A stretch of 64,000 nucleotides of DNA from G020348185 sp964525045 (lineage in GTDB: Bacteria; Nitrospirota; Nitrospiria; Nitrospirales; UBA8639): the NCBI GenBank assembly GCA_964525045.1, contig CAZGFD010000016.1:15724-79723 (forward strand). The letters are read 5' to 3'. Positions 45,144 to 52,761 of the stretch are shown one piece after another. The number at the start of each line of letters is the position of its first letter. Position 1 is the stretch's first letter. Under the pieces are notes generated by a model, which saw only the letters and a list, made by a program, of their open reading frames with translations, searched no databases and was not told the origin of the DNA. Made by a program: the position numbers and the translations under genes.

Positions 45144-45749
45144 GTGATTCGAGAACTTGTTTTAGCGACAGGAAATCCTCATAAACAACAAGAATTGAAG
45201 GATCTGCTGAGAGATATTGACCTGAAAATTTTGACCCTTGGTGATTTCCCCGGGGCCCCTGACATTGAGGAGGATGGCCAAACGTGCCAGGCTAATGCTA
45301 TGAAGAAAGCCCGTGGCATTGCACAATATACCAGTCACTGGGCGTTAGCTGATGATACCGGTCTGGAAGTGGACGCCCTTAACGGCCGTCCGGGGGTTTA
45401 CGCGGCTCGATATGCCGGGGAGCATGCCACCTATGAAGACAATTGCCGAAAGCTCTTGAAAGAAATGAATCATGTTCCACCGGATCAACGATCGGCCCGC
45501 TTTATCACCGTAATGGCCCTTTCAGATCCGTCAGGAAAGACAGAGGTGGTTGAGGGGATCCTCCAAGGATGCATCACGCAAGAATTTCAAGGCACCAAGG
45601 GGTTCGGGTATGATCCGGTTTTTTTCGTGCCACCACTGGGATTGACTCTTGCGGAGCTTTCACTTGATAAAAAAAACGAGGTCAGCCACCGCGCCCAAGC
45701 CTTTAAAAAGATCAAAGAGATTTTGGTAAATAAAGTCGGTCACGCCTAA
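45144..45749 (+). CDS. rdgB: XTP/dITP (non-canonical purine NTP) pyrophosphatase
   Basis: Start GTG 45144; 201 aa. RdgB/HAM1 motifs: LVLATGNPHKQQELKDLL, WALADDTGLEVDALNGRPGV, YAARYAGEHATYEDNCRKLL and GTKGFGYDPVFFVPPLG, then LAELSLDKKNEVSHRAQA. It removes inosine and xanthosine triphosphates from the nucleotide pool. Operonic with rph. It is followed by tRNA-Pro after 4 bp. Confidence 0.97.
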   Translation: MIRELVLATGNPHKQQELKDLLRDIDLKILTLGDFPGAPDIEEDGQTCQANAMKKARGIAQYTSHWALADDTGLEVDALNGRPGVYAARYAGEHATYEDNCRKLLKEMNHVPPDQRSARFITVMALSDPSGKTEVVEGILQGCITQEFQGTKGFGYDPVFFVPPLGLTLAELSLDKKNEVSHRAQAFKKIKEILVNKVGHA

Positions 45750-45753
45750 GAGT

Positions 45754-45831
<78 letters not shown>

Positions 45832-45844
45832 TCTTTTCAAGCAC

Positions 45845-47011
45845 TTACACATGTTTTGTTTTCTCCCCTATGGTCTGGGTGGCCAATTTAGGGGCGGTTC
45901 CATTTTCGGTTCCACCAAAATGGCTCTGAGACCCTTCTTTCTTCTCTCCCATCTTGCCAAATCCGGAAAGGCCCTCCACCGCTTCTTTAAGATGAGAGGG
46001 GGAGAGATGGGCATACCGTTGAACGAGGGCGGTTCCTTTGTGACGGAGGAGCGCGGCCAGGGTACTGTCACTATACCCACTCATGGCCAATCGGCTGGCG
46101 AAGGTATGCCGGAGGGTGTGCCAGGTGACATCCTCCAAACCGGTCTGCTTCACGGCTGGCATGAAAACCCGCCGATAGAAATTGTAGCTATCTAAATGAC
46201 TTTTGCGAGTTTGACTCGGGAAAACCCACGGGGAAAATTCCCAAGAGGAAAATCCGCGTAAAATGGTCTTGGCTTCTTCATTCAAGAGAACATGTTGGAC
46301 TTTCCCGGATTTGGTCTGAGGCAGGGTGAGGAACCCCTGCTCCAAATCGACGTTGGCCCACCGGAGTGAGAATAATTCACTTTTTCTTAACCCTGTCAGA
46401 ATGGCCAACCGGGCCCAGTGGGAGTAGGGGAGTCCTAAGGCCGTCAACAACAATCTTTCTTCTTCCACTGTCAAAAATCTGGTCTTGCCTGTCGGCACTT
46501 TTGGCAGTTGAACTTTGACAAAGGGGTTTTTCTCCAGTTTGTCATCTCGAATGGCCACGTTGAGGACCTGTCTTAAGAACTTCAAGTAATGCTTAATGGT
46601 TTCCGCGGCATACCCTTGACTGACCAAGTCTTCCTTGGCCTCCATGACCACCGAAGGGGTAAGGTGATTGAGTCGCTTCCCGGCTAATCGGCTCTTCCAC
46701 CATTCGGCATACCGCCGTTCCTCATATTGCGTTTTGGAAGTTTTCCCCGAAAAGGTCAATTTCTTGACATACTGGTCTATCCAGTCAAGGGCTAAGGGGG
46801 AGGTATGGTGGTTGTACCGTTCGGGGAAGAATCGCCCTTCCTTCTGTTCGGTCTTCGCTTTCTCGTAGAATTCTCGAGCCTTGGTTTTCGTCGGGAAGCC
46901 GTGATACCGAACCCGTTTCCCATTGTGATAGAGCCGCACCCCCCAAACGGGCTTTCCGTGTGAATCGAGTTGGTGAAACAACCCCCGGTCTACTCGTCCT
47001 TTACGTGCCAT
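45845..47011 (-). CDS. int: Tyrosine recombinase (integrase)
   Basis: The 388-aa protein starts with a short arm-binding-like domain (VWGVRLYHNGKRVRYHGFPT), then a SAM-like core-binding domain, then the catalytic domain: ILTGLRKSELFSLRW (first Arg), HTLRHTFASRLAMSG (HxxR) and the Tyr in VQRYAHLSPSH. It is encoded 14 bp from the tRNA-Pro end, reading toward it, as is usual for tRNA-integrating elements. AAAAGGAG precedes the ATG. It would cut and join the 46-bp att cores. Confidence 0.95.
   Translation of the reverse strand: MARKGRVDRGLFHQLDSHGKPVWGVRLYHNGKRVRYHGFPTKTKAREFYEKAKTEQKEGRFFPERYNHHTSPLALDWIDQYVKKLTFSGKTSKTQYEERRYAEWWKSRLAGKRLNHLTPSVVMEAKEDLVSQGYAAETIKHYLKFLRQVLNVAIRDDKLEKNPFVKVQLPKVPTGKTRFLTVEEERLLLTALGLPYSHWARLAILTGLRKSELFSLRWANVDLEQGFLTLPQTKSGKVQHVLLNEEAKTILRGFSSWEFSPWVFPSQTRKSHLDSYNFYRRVFMPAVKQTGLEDVTWHTLRHTFASRLAMSGYSDSTLAALLRHKGTALVQRYAHLSPSHLKEAVEGLSGFGKMGEKKEGSQSHFGGTENGTAPKLATQTIGEKTKHV
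45879..45899 (+). other. Candidate integrase arm-type site, left end
   Basis: GTGGCCAATTTAGGGGCGGT plus T is repeated exactly at 53805-53825, with a third variant at 53839-53857. All are in the same orientation and close to the att cores. The left copy lies inside the integrase C-terminal coding region. Confidence 0.5.
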
Positions 47012-47014
47012 GGG

Positions 47015-47359
47015 CTAGGCTCCTTTTAATTCTTTCCATTGTTGTGCAAGCTCCTGTTGTTTACGCTTCGCCGCCCTCTCGGCATCGCCGGTAAACACAT
47101 CGAAGTGATGGCAGGCTTTATGGTAATGGCCTTTGATGGTGTCCGTGATCTCCTCGAGGGTTTCAAAAGTTTCAATCAGGGGCCGTGGGTCGGGACTTTC
47201 TCGTTCCGGATCCATGTGACATAGCACTTTCAGCAATCCCTCCAGTCGATACATGGGTTCCCACATTTCATCCAGATGGGCCATTCCAGCTTGAAACGCG
47301 GCTTCCTGCCGTGATTTCGAGTTGGTCGCTTTGGTAGGTACGCTCTTCAATTTGGCCAT
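47015..47359 (-). CDS. Element hypothetical protein, helical
   Basis: The 114-aa protein has a good AAGGAGG before its ATG and ends 3 bp upstream of the integrase start. It is mostly helical with a Cys/His-containing stretch (TDTIKGHYHKACHHFDVFTG) and a basic, Lys-rich C-terminus. No family was recognised. Because of its position it could modulate integration or just be a co-transcribed accessory gene. Confidence 0.65.
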   Translation of the reverse strand: MAKLKSVPTKATNSKSRQEAAFQAGMAHLDEMWEPMYRLEGLLKVLCHMDPERESPDPRPLIETFETLEEITDTIKGHYHKACHHFDVFTGDAERAAKRKQQELAQQWKELKGA

Positions 47360-47362
47360 GGG

Positions 47363-47767
47363 TTAGCCCTCCTTTCTCTTTTGGCTACCAGTCTTGAGGT
47401 ACGCCTGCCCTAACTCGTCCTCATGGATACAGGAATACATCCGGTTGCTATAACGGCGTTTACTGAGACCGTCTTGAGCTTTATTCGCCCCCTCACACAG
47501 GACGTCGGTCAAGTCATCCAAGACATCATCCAAAAACAACAGCGCTTGCCCCTTACTCTTAAAGGGCCCATACCGGCGTGGGAGGAGTCCGGTAACTTCG
47601 AGGCGGGTATACCAGACCCATTTTCCCCGCTCATCTTTCACGCAGACGGTCCAGCCTGGTTGCGGTGGGGTTTCGATTAATTGAATCTTGCGACGTTTGT
47701 GCTTGCGAGTCTCCCTTTGGTCACTCCTTTCCCCGGCTTCCTCTTTGACTAAGGTTACGGCATTCAT
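47363..47767 (-). CDS. Element hypothetical protein
   Basis: The 134-aa protein starts MNAVTLVKEEAGERSDQRET with AGGAGG upstream. A basic segment (TRKHKRRKIQ) is followed by WTVCVKDERGKWVWYTRLEV and GPFKSKGQALLFLDDVLDDL. No family was recognised. It sits in the integrase-proximal minus-strand operon, with 3-4 bp between genes. Confidence 0.6.
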   Translation of the reverse strand: MNAVTLVKEEAGERSDQRETRKHKRRKIQLIETPPQPGWTVCVKDERGKWVWYTRLEVTGLLPRRYGPFKSKGQALLFLDDVLDDLTDVLCEGANKAQDGLSKRRYSNRMYSCIHEDELGQAYLKTGSQKRKEG

Positions 47768-47771
47768 CGTC

Positions 47772-47921
47772 TCATCCTCCTTTCTTGGTGGTGGTTGATC
47801 CTAACTCCCGTTCCAGCAAGGCCCGGATATAGCCGCTGGCGGTGTAGCCTTGGGAGCGTAGGTTGTCCAACCTTCGTTTTAGTTTAGTTGGAAGTTGAAT
47901 AATTACCCGTTGCATTTTCAC
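47772..47921 (-). CDS. Ribbon-helix-helix (CopG/Arc-like) regulator
   Basis: The best start is GTG 47921 because AAAGGAGG lies 8 bases upstream; the ATG at 47915 is also possible. The 49-aa product (MQRVIIQLPTKLKRRLDNLR then SQGYTASGYIRALLERELG) has the short strand and two helices of ribbon-helix-helix repressors. It is divergent from another small regulator-like gene, with a dyad-rich gap between them, and probably controls the integrase operon. Confidence 0.75.
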   Translation of the reverse strand: MKMQRVIIQLPTKLKRRLDNLRSQGYTASGYIRALLERELGSTTTKKGG

Positions 47922-47956
47922 GAAAATCACCTCCTTTGCTTTGTAAGGATTGTATA

Positions 47957-47995
47957 CTATCCTATGATAGCAGTCAATGATAAGCGCTGATTGAC
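47957..47995. promoter_or_regulatory. Two dyads between divergent regulator genes
   Basis: CTATC-CTAT-GATAG (47957-47970) and GTCAAT with ATTGAC separated by 11 bases (47973-47995) lie in the 105-bp gap between the two divergent small regulators. A TATACT sequence overlaps the first. They are likely operators for one or both ribbon-helix-helix proteins. Confidence 0.5.
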
Positions 47996-48026
47996 GGCAT
48001 CGCCCCATTTGATTACACTTTTGCCC

Positions 48027-48230
48027 ATGCCAAAAGGAAAATCTGGTGAGGGAAAAGCGGGAACTTGGAACTTCCGAGATATCCCAAGAGACCTAATGCA
48101 TAGGGCAAATATAGCCGCTGCCATTCAGGGAACTTCCGTTAAACAACTGTTAATGAAGCTCATGGAGGGTCACCTTCAGGACCTGGAGAAAAAGGGATTG
48201 CTTCCCAAACGAAAATCAAAGGGAATTTAA
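48027..48230 (+). CDS. Small Arc-like (ribbon-helix-helix) DNA-binding candidate
   Basis: ATG 48027 (MPKGKSGEGKAGTWNFRDIP) gives 67 aa; a longer reading from 47991 runs into the operator region. The pattern WNFRDIPRDLMHRANIAAAI and GTSVKQLLMKLMEGHLQDLE matches a strand followed by two helices. It has the opposite polarity to the 49-aa regulator, as in a genetic switch. Confidence 0.6.
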   Translation: MPKGKSGEGKAGTWNFRDIPRDLMHRANIAAAIQGTSVKQLLMKLMEGHLQDLEKKGLLPKRKSKGI

Positions 48231-48261
48231 ACTTGGTGGTCATTACCAAGAGGCGGAATGA

Positions 48262-48651
48262 ATGGCGGGTGACTATCTCGAAGATGAAGAAAGGGAGCAG
48301 GCTCTTGCCTGGATGGAAAAAGAAGCAGCAAAACGCTTTCATAATTATAGTTATCCAGACCGCGAATCCCGTGAGCCTAACGCAACAACAAAGCAGCTAG
48401 AGTATATAAGGCACCTTCTGCCAGGTATTGATGAAAAAGTCTTGGCCTCTCTTGGTAAATGGCAAGCTTCAGGCCTGATAGATGAAATCAAATACCAGAA
48501 ACAAAGAATGACCCAAGAGTTATTTGATGAATGGGAAGAAAAACAACATAAGAAACAGCATAAGAAACAGAAAAGGGCGAGGGAGTGGGCCTTGCTCATT
48601 TTTTGGGGTCTACTTTGTCTAATTATTCTATGGGGATTCTTTGGGAAGTAA
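48262..48651 (+). CDS. Small protein with C-terminal transmembrane helix
   Basis: The 129-aa protein has an acidic, helical N-terminal part (EDEEREQALAWMEKEAAKRF), a middle stretch ATTKQLEYIRHLLPGIDEKV, a Lys/Gln/His-rich coil (EEKQHKKQHKKQKRAREW) and a terminal transmembrane segment (ALLIFWGLLCLIILWGFFGK). It would be tail-anchored, with its body in the cytoplasm. Function unknown; a cargo or interference role cannot be excluded. Confidence 0.6.
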   Translation: MAGDYLEDEEREQALAWMEKEAAKRFHNYSYPDRESREPNATTKQLEYIRHLLPGIDEKVLASLGKWQASGLIDEIKYQKQRMTQELFDEWEEKQHKKQHKKQKRAREWALLIFWGLLCLIILWGFFGK

Positions 48652-48902
48652 TTGGACAAATCAGCAAGACCCTTACAGTAGAAAAAAGACGTGCTACCGA
48701 AGGGGAAGGGGTAAATTTTCTAGCGATGCCTTTTCCGGCACATCAGCCACCCTCTGCCAACGGTGGGATTGGATTTCTGAAATACCTTGGTCCTTGAGGG
48801 TGGGCTCAGAAAACCTTTCACTCTGTAAGGTTTTCCCTGGCCTTCCTTTTTCCCTAACAGTTTCTTTCAACAACACCTCCAGCTTCCGTTCCGCCCGCAA
48901 TT

Positions 48903-49487
48903 TCAATTCCGCGGGAGCGGGTCAAACGGCTCGCCCTCGTCCTTCTTCAACTCATTGACCAACCACCGCTCTAATTCCTTGCTTCGTGGCCACTCTCGCA
49001 GCTTGTTGGTAAAGGGCGTATAGGCAACCACGTCATCCAGGGACGCGTCCTCCGGACATCCCAAAATCCTCATGACCGCACAGGTTTCGAGAAAGAAGGC
49101 CGTGCCTAATAATTCCCACACCTTCGCCGGCTTTATTCCCACACGGCCAAACTGATCGGCCATATACGGGTAAGAGTGCTCCACCACCTTTAACCAGAAC
49201 TCGACTTCTGGGGGGTTGAAACCGGTTTCATCATGTAACCGATTTTCTGGCTCTCGGCTATGGACGGACCTTGCATCATACCCCTGGCCGTGGTCTTTGC
49301 GGAATCGACGGGGGGCGTGCTTCGTTTGAATGGTGGCGTCCCACCAGGCTTTGGCTTCTTGGAAGTCAATGGTTCCGTCTTCGTCAACGGGGAAGTTCGC
49401 TTTTTTGAGTCGCTTGCAGACATAACTCTCATCCCGTCCAAGAATGTCACGGGCAAATGCTGATTTTGTACCTCGTTGATTTTTCAT
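48903..49487 (-). CDS. Element protein with N-terminal helix-turn-helix-like region
   Basis: The 194-aa protein starts with a region (KSAFARDILGRDESYVCKRL, then GTIDFQEAKAWWDATIQTKH) that resembles DNA-binding N-termini of terminase small-subunit or excisionase-type proteins. The rest (EFWLKVVEHSYPYMADQFGR, KVWELLGTAFFLETCAVMRI) is helical and unmatched. If it is terminase-like, it would support a packaging-parasite lifestyle, but the match is weak. Confidence 0.5.
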   Translation of the reverse strand: MKNQRGTKSAFARDILGRDESYVCKRLKKANFPVDEDGTIDFQEAKAWWDATIQTKHAPRRFRKDHGQGYDARSVHSREPENRLHDETGFNPPEVEFWLKVVEHSYPYMADQFGRVGIKPAKVWELLGTAFFLETCAVMRILGCPEDASLDDVVAYTPFTNKLREWPRSKELERWLVNELKKDEGEPFDPLPRN

Positions 49488-49730
49488 GTATTTTTGCCTG
49501 GTTACTTTTTACAACCTACTCTCTAGCGTGTTAATGCGCTCTCGGCTGCGCCTCATTGCATATTTTTAAATCCAGGACCCGTAGGGCCAATTCCTTAGTT
49601 TTCAATAAGGGGGCAAGGTTTACCAAGGGAAAAGGAGCAATCCCCCGCCGGGCACCTTGCCATGCAGGTCACTGGGCCTGCCCCGGTGTCTCGCGTGAGA
49701 GGCTATGGATTCCCACGCGAACCATTTCTC

Positions 49731-49946
49731 CTAAGCCGGAGGCTGACTTTGAGTAACTCCGTTGCCTCGGTAAATCTTCACGCGCCCTTGCTGAAAAGCC
49801 TGCAAGTAAGCCCAGAAGGTGCTGAAGCCCGAAAATTCTCGCCGCAATTCGGGATAGTGTTGCCACACCCGCCGGGCTTTCTCCTCGGTTTCGATGAGAC
49901 TTGCCAATTCCTGGTCGGTCAAAATTTGTTCTGCCAAATCAGCCAT
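49731..49946 (-). CDS. Small element protein, unknown
   Basis: ATG 49946 (MADLAEQILTDQELASLIET) has AAAGGAG with a 6-base gap, better than the ATG six bases earlier. The product has 71 aa and is helical. No family was recognised. It lies 24 bp downstream of the coiled-coil gene on the same strand. Confidence 0.55.
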   Translation of the reverse strand: MADLAEQILTDQELASLIETEEKARRVWQHYPELRREFSGFSTFWAYLQAFQQGRVKIYRGNGVTQSQPPA

Positions 49947-49970
49947 GTCCATCTCCTTTCGTATTGGACT

Positions 49971-50549
49971 TTAAATCAGGTGAAATTCTTCTTTGAGGTC
50001 TGCCTGTATCTGGCCCACTTCCTCGGGGTTCGGCTGCTTGAGGTCCAGGCAATTGAGGGTAGACCAAAAATGCAGCTCCCCAAGCCTAGGCTCGCAGTGG
50101 AGGCCCACCGCATACAGCCAACTGGCAATTTCTTGGACCGCCGCTTTGTGCCGTTCAATGAGGGCAGCCTGCACCGCTCGCCAGGCTTTGCGTTCAGCAT
50201 TCTGGAAAACCGTTTGCTTGGACTTCACCTCTTGGGCCGCTTGGGAAAGGGCGATTTCTGTAGCCTTAATTAAATCCGAAGTATCGGCGAGCTCATCGCG
50301 TGCGGCGTTGAGAGTTTTTCTCAGCTTGGCCAAATCAGCATCCTTCCCAGCTCCGATGGCAATGTTGCCGACGAGGGTAGTCCGTTGGTGCTCAAGACTG
50401 TCAATGGTTTTGCGGACTCCTTCCTGTTGGGCGTGAAGATCATTCAGCCGTTTCTGACAGCCGTTGCGTTTGCTTTCGGCTTGGGTCAGTTGTTCCCGAA
50501 CGTCGGCGAGGGTCATTGGTGAATTCATGGTTGCGGTAGAACTGGTCAT
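49971..50549 (-). CDS. Coiled-coil protein of the element
   Basis: The 192-aa protein (AAGGAGG before the ATG) is a long coiled coil at residues 15-130 (DVREQLTQAESKRNGCQKRL, LEHQRTTLVGNIAIGAGKDA, LRKTLNAARDELADTSDLIK) with a small C-terminal globular part. It is the first gene after the origin-like region and downstream of the ATPase gene; a role in replication is possible. No family was recognised. Confidence 0.6.
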   Translation of the reverse strand: MTSSTATMNSPMTLADVREQLTQAESKRNGCQKRLNDLHAQQEGVRKTIDSLEHQRTTLVGNIAIGAGKDADLAKLRKTLNAARDELADTSDLIKATEIALSQAAQEVKSKQTVFQNAERKAWRAVQAALIERHKAAVQEIASWLYAVGLHCEPRLGELHFWSTLNCLDLKQPNPEEVGQIQADLKEEFHLI

Positions 50550-50599
50550 AGTGTCCTCCTTGATTCAGTGTGAATGTGCGTTTTTAGGTTACTGGTTTT

Positions 50600-50782
50600 G
50601 TGCAAAATTACAGTTTGAGTTACAGCGAGTTACATAACCCCCCCTAAAGGGGGGGTTGTAACTTGTAACTCTGTTCGCGTGATTACACCGACTTAGTTTC
50701 ACTGTAACCCTCATAATATCAATACCTTACAGGCCTAGAATTACAGTTACAGTTTTCAAAGTGTAACTGTAACTCAGAGGGC
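50600..50782. other. Candidate replication origin or operator array: TTACA/TGTAA repeats and a G7/C7 hairpin
   Basis: The gap between the ATPase stop and the coiled-coil start holds at least eight copies of a GTTACA/TGTAAC-type core in both orientations, including TTGTAACTTGTAACTC and GTGTAACTGTAACTC. In the middle AACCCCCCC-TAAA-GGGGGGGTT forms a 9-bp hairpin. Iteron clusters with hairpins beside a rep gene are typical of plasmid and satellite origins; repeated operator use is the alternative. Confidence 0.6.
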
Positions 50783-52006
50783 TCAATTTATACGTACTAT
50801 TCCCCATAACACTTCAGGCCCTTTTTTGCCCAATTGCATGACCCAATTGCCTTTGCCTTGAGACAGTTTGGTTTTGACGAGACCCAAATCCAGACCCGTC
50901 TCTTCGGCCACCTCTTTCGCTGTTTTTTGCCCCTTGAGTAAGGCTCCTTCAATTTGTTTCCGTTTGCTCAGCCCCTTGGCCAGGCTGGGCTCCTCGTTGA
51001 CATCAAGGGGGGAAAAGTGCACCGTCCCATTGAACGTCATCGTAAACCCCAACGGGGGGTGTAAAGGCCCATCATTGACCTTTCGATGGAACAGGCCTAA
51101 TCGGTTTTCCTGCTCGGTACTATCCTCGGACCGCTGGATTTCCCACACACTGCGAGCCAGATTGGTGAAATAGACAGACCCGAAGGGGGACTTTTCCTCC
51201 CCACTTTTCGGGGGGTGGGTGATAAGAAGACTCGTGACGTTCAAACTTCGGAGAGCACTGTAGAGTTGAATGGCCGACTCCGCTCGTTCAAGTTCATTGC
51301 CACAAGCCAACCCCAAGGAATCGACAATGAGAAAGGAAATCTCGTGTTCGGCAATAATGCGCTGTAAGGCCGGCACGTCATCCCGGAGGGGAATCGTGCA
51401 CCGCCGATACAGGGGTACAGCCCCTTGCAGGGAGGGATGGCCTCTTTTGATCCGGTTCACCCGAGTGCTAATGGTTCGCCGGTTCGCTTCATAGTCCAGA
51501 TAGAGGGCGTTGCCCCTTTTCCCATGGAAACACAAGACCGAGGCTTGTTTTTCAGCTAATAAACAGAAAAGCAGGGCAACGTAGGTTTTTCCTACCCCCC
51601 CAGCCCCGAAGATCACGGTATCGGAATGTTCGGGAGCAATGGGATCAACAAGGTAGGGGGTGGGCTCCAGGGTGTCTTCTTCGTCTTCATCTAACCGATA
51701 GACCGGTTCCCCTTGGCGATGGGCCTCAACCGCCCGCAGGAACACGCTCTCAATAATGGAGTCCCAGTTGACCGTGCCATTTAATTTTCTAAGTCGATTA
51801 CTGCACTCTGTTCTGGTTCGAGACCCCAATAAATTAACGGACACATGATGCAACCGGCGTAAGCTACCGTTTTGTTCCACGCTAACGGTAATTTCTGCAT
51901 ATAAATCTCGCCGCCCTTCGGAAAATCGGTCAACAACAATATGTACTCGGTCTTCGGCCCACCGAAAAATCAAAGCGCCTCCCACCCGCTCAACCTCAAC
52001 GGACAT
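50783..52006 (-). CDS. RepA-like AAA ATPase/helicase
   Basis: The start is set at ATG 52006 (MSVEVERVGG), which overlaps the end of the upstream gene by 11 bp and has GAGGAA upstream; 407 aa. The longer frame to 52375 is out of register with the real upstream gene. Walker A is VIFGAGGVGKTYVALLF, with the Walker B-type strand ISFLIVDSLGLACG and a later SLLITHPPKSGEEKSPFGSV, matching hexameric RepA/AAA_25 ATPases. A C-terminal helix-turn-helix (TAKEVAEETGLDLGLVKTKL) may bind DNA, perhaps the adjacent repeats. Confidence 0.85.
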   Translation of the reverse strand: MSVEVERVGGALIFRWAEDRVHIVVDRFSEGRRDLYAEITVSVEQNGSLRRLHHVSVNLLGSRTRTECSNRLRKLNGTVNWDSIIESVFLRAVEAHRQGEPVYRLDEDEEDTLEPTPYLVDPIAPEHSDTVIFGAGGVGKTYVALLFCLLAEKQASVLCFHGKRGNALYLDYEANRRTISTRVNRIKRGHPSLQGAVPLYRRCTIPLRDDVPALQRIIAEHEISFLIVDSLGLACGNELERAESAIQLYSALRSLNVTSLLITHPPKSGEEKSPFGSVYFTNLARSVWEIQRSEDSTEQENRLGLFHRKVNDGPLHPPLGFTMTFNGTVHFSPLDVNEEPSLAKGLSKRKQIEGALLKGQKTAKEVAEETGLDLGLVKTKLSQGKGNWVMQLGKKGPEVLWGIVRIN

Positions 52007-52337
52007 GGAAAAGCTCTTCCTCGGGGATACCCGTAAAGTTTTGGGCTTTTGTGTTGCGGGTGGACGTGAGCGTGTGTTGTTTCGCTTGCTGCTCGCGCTG
52101 GAGCCGTTGCACGTGCTGGCGAAGGTCCCACACCTCGTCTCGTAACCGGGAAAGTTCCTCCTCATCCTGTGAGGGTGTAGGCGGTGATTGTTTAGCTTTC
52201 GGTGGACGATAATCGGAGTACCCTTCCTGGTAATAATGCTCTGCCCACAAAGAAGACGTGGGAAAATCAATGAGGTTGTCTCGCCCATTCGGATGGCCTT
52301 GCAGGCCCCTAAGTTTTTGGGTATGATTCTTTTGCAT
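51996..52337 (-). CDS. Small protein upstream of RepA-like gene, coiled coil
   Basis: The 113-aa protein starts ATG 52337 after AAAGGAG. It has a coiled coil in the middle (EEELSRLRDEVWDLRQHVQR) and polar flanks. Its stop overlaps the ATPase start by 11 bp, so translation is coupled. It may be an accessory replication or primase-loading factor; no family was recognised. Confidence 0.65.
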   Translation of the reverse strand: MQKNHTQKLRGLQGHPNGRDNLIDFPTSSLWAEHYYQEGYSDYRPPKAKQSPPTPSQDEEELSRLRDEVWDLRQHVQRLQREQQAKQHTLTSTRNTKAQNFTGIPEEELFHVR

Positions 52338-52397
52338 ACTATCCGCTCCTTTCTGAGCCCCATGATGCCCGTCATGGGGCTTTACTTTTGGATTTCA

Positions 52398-52574
52398 TTA
52401 CCTTGCATGGGTTTCCCCTGTTTGCGATTTCATCCACTCTCGTAACTGGTCGACATTCACGCGTAACGCCCGCCCATACCGATAAATGCCCGGGGTGTCC
52501 TTCGGTAACCGATAAAACCAAAACTTCGACATTCCCGTTTCCTCACAGGCCTTTTCTAATTTGACATCTGCCAT
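52398..52574 (-). CDS. AlpA-like helix-turn-helix (excisionase-type) protein, 58 aa
   Basis: ATG 52574 has AGGAGG five bases upstream. The product (MADVKLEKACEETGMSKFWF, then YRLPKDTPGIYRYGRALRVN, VDQLREWM) has the layout of HTH_17/AlpA proteins: a helix-turn-helix, a basic wing and a final helix. Members act as excisionase or activate integrase in phage satellites and islands. It heads the replication genes. Confidence 0.75.
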   Translation of the reverse strand: MADVKLEKACEETGMSKFWFYRLPKDTPGIYRYGRALRVNVDQLREWMKSQTGETHAR

Positions 52575-52761
52575 ACATTCCTCCTAGCCGTGTTTGAGTT
52601 AAGGATGTGTGTTGTGTGCCGCTCTTTACTGTTGTAGCAGGGAGTACAGAGGAAGGCACTGGGGACAGCAAGAGTTTTTTCCCCTGTCGGTAGGGACACA
52701 AGAAAATATTTGTGCTGTCGGCGGAATTGAGGTGAAAAGAGTGGAGGGACGAGAAAAAATT

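Noticed and set aside
52006..52375. N-terminal extension of the RepA-like protein to 530 aa
   Set aside because: This part reads as basic, low-complexity sequence, while another frame on the same strand (51996-52337) has a good ribosome-binding site and a coiled coil and overlaps the ATPase start by 11 bp.
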